Assembly: GCF_039839375.1 (NCBI RefSeq)
Contig: NZ_JBDOQU010000014.1
Location: 62,001-126,000 of the forward strand
DNA length: 64,000 bases
Source of the DNA: JBDOQU01 sp039839375
Lineage (GTDB): Bacteria; Pseudomonadota; Alphaproteobacteria; DSM-16000; Inquilinaceae
Reading direction: 5' to 3'
The first letter of the stretch is position 1; the number at the start of each line of letters is the position of its first letter. A model generated the notes under the pieces. It searched no databases, had not been told where the DNA came from, and saw nothing but the letters and a program-made list of their open reading frames with translations. The translations under genes were made by a program, and so were the position numbers. This document shows, piece by piece, positions 59,277 to 64,000 of this stretch.

Positions 59277-60038
59277 GTGTCCGATGACGAAGTGACGCCG
59301 TCCGGCGGAAAGCTGGCAGGAACGGGCGGGCTGACGCTGGCGCCACGCCCTCGCCAGAAGCTGGGCGACCAGCTTTATGGCGAGATCCTCAGCCAGATCG
59401 CATCGGGCCGGCTGAAGGAGGGCGAGCGTCTGCCGCCGGAGAAGGAGATCAGCGCCATGTTCGGCGTCTCCAGGCCGATCGTAAGGGACGCGCTGCTCCG
59501 CCTCCGCATCGACGGGCTGGTCCATGCCCGGCAGGGCAGCGGAACCTACGTGCTGCGCCGGCCTTCGGACCATCTGACGCGCTTCGCCAATGCCGAGGAG
59601 GTGGCCGACTACCTTCGGTGCATGGAACTTCGCCTGCCGATCGAAAGCCGCGCGGCCATGCTCGCCGCCGAACGGCGGACGGAGAAGGATCTGGCGCGGA
59701 TCGAGAAATGCCATGATGCGTTCCGGCGGGAGGCGGAAGCCGGAGTCATGTCGCACACGGTCGATTTCGACTTCCACATTGCCGTGGCCGAAGCGACCGG
59801 GAACGCCTTCTTCCCGCAGGTGCTGCGGCATGTGGAGCCGGCGCTTCACGGCTTCATGAAGCTGATGCTGAACATCACCAAGGTCAGTTCCAGGGACCGC
59901 GCCCTGACCGTGCTCGGCGAACATGAAACCGTGCTGGCCGCGATCAAGGCGTCGGACGCGGAAGGCGCGCGCGTCGGGATGGAATTCCACATCACCCAGG
60001 CGCGGCGCCGGCTGGTCGACCGGACGCTGCACCCGTAG
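59277..60038 (+). CDS. GntR-family (FadR/FCD) transcriptional regulator
   Basis: 253 residues from the GTG at 59277, with an A/G-rich ribosome site (AAGGAAAGGG) ahead; an ATG at 59247-based frame lies within the repeat-adjacent region and is less likely. A 25-residue N-terminal tail precedes the winged helix (LGDQLYGEILSQIASGRLKE, EKEISAMFGVSRPIVRDALL, ARQGSGTYV), then the FCD domain (MELRLPIESRAAMLAA, VDFDFHIAVAEATGNAFF, GEHETVLAAIKASDAEGA). It is the best candidate for the ATTTGTCAATTGAT sites at 49731 and 61031. Confidence 0.88.
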   Translation: MSDDEVTPSGGKLAGTGGLTLAPRPRQKLGDQLYGEILSQIASGRLKEGERLPPEKEISAMFGVSRPIVRDALLRLRIDGLVHARQGSGTYVLRRPSDHLTRFANAEEVADYLRCMELRLPIESRAAMLAAERRTEKDLARIEKCHDAFRREAEAGVMSHTVDFDFHIAVAEATGNAFFPQVLRHVEPALHGFMKLMLNITKVSSRDRALTVLGEHETVLAAIKASDAEGARVGMEFHITQARRRLVDRTLHP

Positions 60039-60050
60039 CGATGGCTGCTG

Positions 60051-60983
60051 TCAGGCCACGACGTGGTATTCCGCCTCGATCGCCATCAGCCCGTCGACCG
60101 CCTGTTTCACCGCCGGTTTATGGTCGGAGGCGACGTTCGACAGCATCGGCAGGATCGGCCCCATATCGGCGACGCCGGACAAACTCACGGAATCATGCAT
60201 CACGGAGATGCCGCCCAGCTTCGCGCGCACCCGCTCGAACTCCAGGAACGGTTTCCGGATCCGCTCCGCCTTGTCCCATTCCCCGGCCTTGCAGGCGGCA
60301 AGCAGCGCCATGGCCGCGGCGGGGGCAAGGCAGACCGCGCCCGACGTGTAGGTCGCCAGCCGGTAATCCCTGAAATGGTGGATGATCGGCGTCTCACCCA
60401 TTCCGCTCGCCACCACATCCCTTCCCACGGCCGAAAGGATGGCTTCCAGATAGCGGTCGCCGCTTGGGTCCTCCCGCTCCACCGCATATTTGACGAAGCG
60501 GACGGCTTCCTCCGCGACAAGGCGCTCCAGCGCGTCGGGGGCGATATATCCCTCACGCTTGATGTAGAGGATGACCCCGTGCCCCAGCGCGTCGGCCAAC
60601 TGGCGCGCGCCTTCCGCGACCCCGGCCGGATCTGCCGGGAACGCCATCGGCAGGATCATCACGTCCTGGATTCCGGCCTCCCGCAGCGCGCCGATCTGAT
60701 CGCGCGCCTTGCCGAAATCCGGTCCGATCGACGGGATGAGGGCCGTCTGGGGGCCCGTGGCCGCCTTCAGCGCCCCGATCGCGCTGCGGAAACGGCCGAG
60801 ATCGAGATGGTAGAAGTTCGCGTTCCCGCCATAGAGCAGGATTCGCACGCCTCCCGCCTCGATATGACGGATAAGTTTACTATTTTCCCCTGGATCGACC
60901 TCAAGGCTCCGGGTCAGCGCCAGTGGCGGCACGGCGACCACGGACGCCTTGTAATCCTCAATTCCCAGCATGGTAGAACGCAT
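60051..60983 (-). CDS. Atypical dihydrodipicolinate synthase-fold protein
   Basis: 310 residues of the DHDPS/NAL superfamily. The Schiff-base lysine is Lys165 (VRFVKYAVERED) and the tyrosine Tyr140 (VILYIKREGY). The signature GGTGE loop is replaced by GGNANF (52-57), a marked difference from DapA, NanA and the KdgD at 47110, so the ligand carboxylate may be held differently. It converges with the GntR gene (12 bases apart) and carries the 14-bp operator-like motif 48 bases upstream. Probably an aldolase or dehydratase for a 2-keto acid made by the 49877-59114 genes. Confidence 0.75.
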   Translation of the reverse strand: MRSTMLGIEDYKASVVAVPPLALTRSLEVDPGENSKLIRHIEAGGVRILLYGGNANFYHLDLGRFRSAIGALKAATGPQTALIPSIGPDFGKARDQIGALREAGIQDVMILPMAFPADPAGVAEGARQLADALGHGVILYIKREGYIAPDALERLVAEEAVRFVKYAVEREDPSGDRYLEAILSAVGRDVVASGMGETPIIHHFRDYRLATYTSGAVCLAPAAAMALLAACKAGEWDKAERIRKPFLEFERVRAKLGGISVMHDSVSLSGVADMGPILPMLSNVASDHKPAVKQAVDGLMAIEAEYHVVA

Positions 60984-61030
60984 GGCTTCCTCGCTTCCAT
61001 CGATGAAGGCAAGGTCGCGTCTGCCGCCAG

Positions 61031-61053
61031 ATTTGTCAATTGATTATACAAAT
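61031..61053. promoter_or_regulatory. Shared motif, copy 2 (ATTTGTCAATTGAT)
   Basis: ATTTGTCAATTGAT at 61031-61044 is identical to the minus strand at 49747-49734. The longer region has outer arms ATTTGT and ACAAAT (61048-61053). It lies 48 bases before the DHDPS-like start. Candidate GntR operator. Confidence 0.7.
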
Positions 61054-61054
61054 A

Positions 61055-62005
61055 TTATGAGTTCTGGACCATCTTCCTCAGCGACTCGCGCGTCGAAAGC
61101 TTCGGCCGCCAGCCCAGCGCCCTCGTCGCGCTGTCGTCGATGACAAGATCGTCCAGCAGCCGCCTCGCGTCCTCGCCCCGGCCGATCGCTCCGGCGGCCA
61201 GGCGCAGCAGGGCCGGAGGGGCCGGCGGCAGGCGGGGACGGATGCCGGCGGCCGCCGCCGTCGCGGCGATGATCTCCGTCGTACTCATGGGATCGTCGTC
61301 GGCGCAGAGCAGGATTCGCCCTTCCGGCCGGGGCGGCGCGGCGGCCAGCGTCAGCAGCAGGTCCACCAGATTGTCGAGCCCGATCACGCTGCGGCGGTTG
61401 CCGGTGCTTCCCAGCGGCAGCGGGATTCCCTTCCTGACGATGGAAAGCAGGCGCAGCAGATTGCCGCCCGCGCCGGCCCCGACGACCAAGGGCGGCCTGA
61501 CCACGGACCACCCCATCGTCCCCGCCTCCTCCGCCAAAGCCCTTTCGCCCGCCAGCTTCGACCGGGCGTAGGCATCGGACGGGGCGGGCGGATCGTCTGG
61601 CCGGAAGGGCGCGCCGGTGGTGCGGTCCCCGTTCACCTTGATAGAGCTGACGAAGACGAAATTCACCACGCCTGCGGCGGCGGCCGCTTTCGCCAGAAGC
61701 CGCGTTCCTTCGGCGTTCACCGCCTGATAGCGATCCTCTGCGATCTCTGCGCCGCGATGGGCGATGCCGGCCAGATGAATGACGGCGTCGATCCCGTCGA
61801 AGGCGGCCGTCAGATCGCGGGGCGCGGCAAGATCGCCGATCGCGACGCCTTCCACGTCGGGGGGCAGGGGTGCATCGGCGGAACGGATGGCGGCGCGGAC
61901 GGTCCAGCCTTCTTCCAGCGCCGCCGCGAGAACGGCTTTCCCGACGAAGCCGGTCGCGCCGGTGACCAGCAACTTCCGGCCCGCCAAAGGTGTTTCAGAT
62001 GTCAT
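61055..62005 (-). CDS. NAD-dependent epimerase/dehydratase (sugar-nucleotide type)
   Basis: 316 residues, extended SDR. Rossmann motif LLVTGATGFVGKAVLAAALE (TGxxGxxG), AVIHLAGIAHRG, FVSSIKVNG with Ser, and the Tyr-x3-Lys in SDAYARSKLAGERAL. C-terminal half resembles the UDP-glucose 4-epimerase/WbpV-type proteins that work with a WecA-like transferase. It is divergent from such a transferase at 62096, so a nucleotide-sugar step of surface polysaccharide assembly is likely; the exact substrate is unknown. Confidence 0.82.
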   Translation of the reverse strand: MTSETPLAGRKLLVTGATGFVGKAVLAAALEEGWTVRAAIRSADAPLPPDVEGVAIGDLAAPRDLTAAFDGIDAVIHLAGIAHRGAEIAEDRYQAVNAEGTRLLAKAAAAAGVVNFVFVSSIKVNGDRTTGAPFRPDDPPAPSDAYARSKLAGERALAEEAGTMGWSVVRPPLVVGAGAGGNLLRLLSIVRKGIPLPLGSTGNRRSVIGLDNLVDLLLTLAAAPPRPEGRILLCADDDPMSTTEIIAATAAAAGIRPRLPPAPPALLRLAAGAIGRGEDARRLLDDLVIDDSATRALGWRPKLSTRESLRKMVQNS

Positions 62006-62095
62006 TTCCTCAACTCATACCATTCAGGTGACGCGCCCCGTTCAATCCCTTAACGTCGCCGTCCGTCGCGGGTCGGGATTATGGATGAATAGGGC

Positions 62096-63100
62096 ATGGG
62101 GCAGGATCTTATAGTCGTTTCGGTCGTCGCCTTTCTCGGTGCGCTTCTCGCCACGCCGCTGGTTCTGGCGGTTCTTCGGCGGACGCGCATCTTCGATCAT
62201 CCCAACCATCGCAGCAGCCATTCCGTCCCGACGCCGCGCGGCGGCGGGTGGGGGCTGCTCTGCGGGTTCGCTGTCGGACTTGTCGCCCTGGCGTGGTTCA
62301 GGGATAGCGCCTTGCCGTTCCCGTGGCCGATGCTGGCCGGCGCTCTCCTGCTGCTGGTCGTGTCGGCCATCGACGACATTCGCGGCCTCGGCGCGGCTGT
62401 AAGGTTCGGCGCGCAGATCGTCGCCGTCGCGATCGCGCTGGCGAGCCTGCCGGGTGATGCACTCCTGTTCCAGGGTTGGCTGCCCCTCCCTCTCGACCGC
62501 CTCGCCACGGCGGTCGCCTGGCTGTGGTTCATCAATCTCTACAATTTCATGGACGGAATAGACGGGCTGGCGGCGACGGAGGCCGTCGCGATCGGCGCGG
62601 GCATAGGCGCCGTGGCGTTGCTGGCCGGAGCCGCCTTCGACTCCGTCGTCGCCCCCGGCTGGATGCTGGCCGCCGCGGCGCTGGGCTTCCTGCCCTGGAA
62701 CTGGCAGCGCGCGCGCATCTTCCTGGGCGATGTCGGCAGCATCCTCCTGGGTTTCCTCGGGGGATGGCTGCTGATCGCCCTGGCGATGGAGGGGCAGGCC
62801 GCGGCCGCGCTCATCCTGCCGGCCTATTTCCTGGCCGACGCGACGGTCACGCTGCTGCGGCGGCTGATACAGGGCGCTCATCCGGCCGAACCCCATCGCG
62901 AGCATTTCTACCAGCGCGCCATCCGGGCGGGCTGGAGCCACGCCGGGACCACCCTCTTCGTCGCTTCCGTCAATGCCGGACTCTTCCTGCTGGCCCTGCT
63001 GTCCGTCGACCATCCCTGGCTCGCCATCGCCGGTGCGGCGCTGCTGACGGGAGGGGCGCTCGCCTTCCTCGACCGAGCGTGGAGAAACCGGCGGGGTTAA
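62096..63100 (+). CDS. Polyprenyl-phosphate sugar-1-phosphate transferase (WecA/WbpL/MraY family)
   Basis: 334 residues with about ten transmembrane segments, GT4 family. HPNHRSSHSVPTPRGGGWGL is the substrate/uracil-type loop; DDIRGLGAAVRF carries the Asp-Asp motif; FINLYNFMDGIDGLAATEAV and RIFLGDVGSILLGF carry the catalytic DG(I/V)DGLA and GDxGS motifs; AEPHREHFYQR is the HREHxYQR histidine motif typical of WbpL-type enzymes. It begins lipid-linked glycan assembly at the inner membrane by moving a sugar-1-phosphate to undecaprenyl phosphate. Confidence 0.9.
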   Translation: MGQDLIVVSVVAFLGALLATPLVLAVLRRTRIFDHPNHRSSHSVPTPRGGGWGLLCGFAVGLVALAWFRDSALPFPWPMLAGALLLLVVSAIDDIRGLGAAVRFGAQIVAVAIALASLPGDALLFQGWLPLPLDRLATAVAWLWFINLYNFMDGIDGLAATEAVAIGAGIGAVALLAGAAFDSVVAPGWMLAAAALGFLPWNWQRARIFLGDVGSILLGFLGGWLLIALAMEGQAAAALILPAYFLADATVTLLRRLIQGAHPAEPHREHFYQRAIRAGWSHAGTTLFVASVNAGLFLLALLSVDHPWLAIAGAALLTGGALAFLDRAWRNRRG

Positions 63101-63103
63101 AGG

Positions 63104-63310
63104 TCAGCCGAGGTCGATCTCTCCCTCCACCACATGATGCAGGTCGGTGCCCTCGGCGGTGATGACGGCCTTGACCGTCATCCGGCCCTTGCCCTTCAGC
63201 CCGCCCTTGGAAACCTGCTCCTCGATCGCCTGCTGGGAGGTCACGCCGACCTGCTTCAGGAACTTCCGCATGGAGATGTTGAAGGGATCGGCGTCCATAT
63301 TCTTCGTCAT
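63104..63310 (-). CDS. Small DUF6494-like protein
   Basis: 68 residues: FNISMRKFLKQVGVTSQQAI, EEQVSKGGLKGKGRMTVKAV, then HHVVEGEIDLG. This fits, from memory, the short cytoplasmic family DUF6494 of unknown function. Stop three bases from the convergent transferase stop. Start ATG at 63310; a shorter start at codon 5 is possible. Confidence 0.65.
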   Translation of the reverse strand: MTKNMDADPFNISMRKFLKQVGVTSQQAIEEQVSKGGLKGKGRMTVKAVITAEGTDLHHVVEGEIDLG

Positions 63311-63411
63311 GCGATTGCCTCTCTGTCGGTGAATGTGGGATCGTCCCTGTTCAGGGGGCGAAGAGAACAGCTTAAGGGCCGCGCGCCGTTGGGCAAGCGG
63401 CAGTTGCGCTC

Positions 63412-64000
63412 ATGACGCTTCGTCTGGCCATCCTGTTCCTTAGCCTCCTCCCGGCGCTGGCCGGCGCGGCGGAGCTTCGGGGGCATGGCGGCCCCGTCCG
63501 GGCGATTGCGGTATCGGCGGACGGCGCGACAATCATCACCGGCAGCTTCGACACCCGCGCCATCCTCTGGTCGCCGGACAGCGGCGAGGCGCGGCAGGTG
63601 CTGCTGTTCCATGAAGGGCAGGTGAACGCCGTCGCGGCGCTCGGCGACGGACGGTTCGCGACCGCCGGGGAGGATTCCCGGATCGCGATCTGGCAGGAGG
63701 GTCAGCCCGCTCCCATCCGCATTTTCGAAGGCCATAGCGCCCCCATAGCGGCGCTCGCGGTCTCCCCGGACGGATCGATGCTGGCCTCGGCCTCCTGGGA
63801 CAGGACCGTCCGGCTCTGGCCGCTCTCCGGCGATGGCGCGCCCCGGACGTTCGAGGGCCATGACGGCAACGTCAACGCGGTGGTCTTCCTCTCCGACGGC
63901 GCGTTGGCCAGCGCCGGCTACGATTCCCGGTTGATCCTACGGCCCCTCGACGGGGAGGGCGCGCCGGTCGCGATCGAGATGCCGACGCCGCTGAACGCGC
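63412..64000 (+). CDS. Exported WD40-repeat protein, truncated by window end
   Basis: The first 196 residues of a protein that runs off the window. Signal peptide MTLRLAILFLSLLPALAGAA (cleavage near 20), then WD40 blades: LRGHGGPVRAIAVSADGATI, ITGSFDTRAILWSPDSG; HEGQVNAVAAL, IAIWQEG; FEGHSAPIAALAVSPDG, LASASWDRTVRLWPLSG; FEGHDGNVNAVVFLSDGALA. Alphaproteobacteria have WD40 proteins fused to a C-terminal c-type cytochrome and this may be one, but that part is not visible. Confidence 0.85.
   Translation, partial: MTLRLAILFLSLLPALAGAAELRGHGGPVRAIAVSADGATIITGSFDTRAILWSPDSGEARQVLLFHEGQVNAVAALGDGRFATAGEDSRIAIWQEGQPAPIRIFEGHSAPIAALAVSPDGSMLASASWDRTVRLWPLSGDGAPRTFEGHDGNVNAVVFLSDGALASAGYDSRLILRPLDGEGAPVAIEMPTPLNA

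Noticed and set aside
1..64000. CRISPR array or intact insertion sequence
   Set aside because: No regularly spaced repeats and no transposase with inverted ends were found on either strand.

Overview
The window is 64 kb of high-GC bacterial DNA whose gene families and layout point to an alphaproteobacterium, most likely Hyphomicrobiales-like; this is inferred from the proteins, not from an rRNA gene. Almost every base is coding, genes overlap by 4 bases (ATGA/GTGA) inside operons, and GTG or TTG starts are common. Base composition is visibly lower in G+C before about 7.2 kb than after about 7.5 kb, so the left end looks like accessory DNA joined to a core-like catabolic region.

Left end (1-7200): the C-terminal tail of a subtilase-type (S8) peptidase; a 3' tRNA fragment that looks like an attachment site, next to the decayed C-terminus of a serine recombinase; a secreted two-domain ABM-fold protein with a divergent LysR regulator; an unidentified decayed gene; and two back-to-back cassettes, each with an ArsR-type regulator and an SRPBCC (AHSA1-like) protein, one also with a RibD/DHFR-like reductase and the other with a glutathione S-transferase. 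Two copies of a 39-bp repeat bracket most of this segment (499-537 and 6968-7006).

Right part (7200-60983): a run of sugar, sugar-acid and polyol uptake and catabolism modules, each with its own transporter, enzymes and regulator. (a) Ribitol: AraC regulator, ABC importer, ribitol 2-dehydrogenase, D-ribulokinase. (b) 5-Methylthioribose-like: mtnK-mtnA divergent from a sugar ABC importer, with a SorC regulator and matching palindromic operators. (c) Hexuronates: gntR-manD-uxaA divergent from uxaC, an ABC importer with a Tat-type binding protein, and a fructuronate/tagaturonate reductase; together these convert glucuronate and galacturonate to 2-keto-3-deoxygluconate. (d) A CUT1 ABC importer with a TIM-barrel isomerase-like protein, a Gfo/Idh/MocA dehydrogenase and a LacI regulator with an 18-bp palindromic operator. 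(e) A GntR protein with two winged-helix domains, a 2-keto-3-deoxy-L-fuconate dehydrogenase-like SDR, an Ldh2-family reductase and a TRAP transporter, followed by a RidA protein. (f) LysR, 5-dehydro-4-deoxyglucarate dehydratase and, past the first binding-protein gene of module g, an aldehyde dehydrogenase suited to alpha-ketoglutarate semialdehyde. (g) A Dpp-type ABC importer with two closely related binding proteins, an RraA-like protein, a DMT permease, a 2-hydroxyacid dehydrogenase, a GntR regulator and an atypical dihydrodipicolinate-synthase-fold enzyme. A 14-bp motif shared by two promoters ties the ends of module g together.

Right end (61055-64000): an epimerase/dehydratase and a polyprenyl-phosphate sugar-phosphate transferase (cell-surface glycan), a small DUF6494-like protein and the start of a WD40-repeat protein that runs off the window. 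No rRNA gene, complete tRNA gene, CRISPR array or intact insertion sequence was seen.
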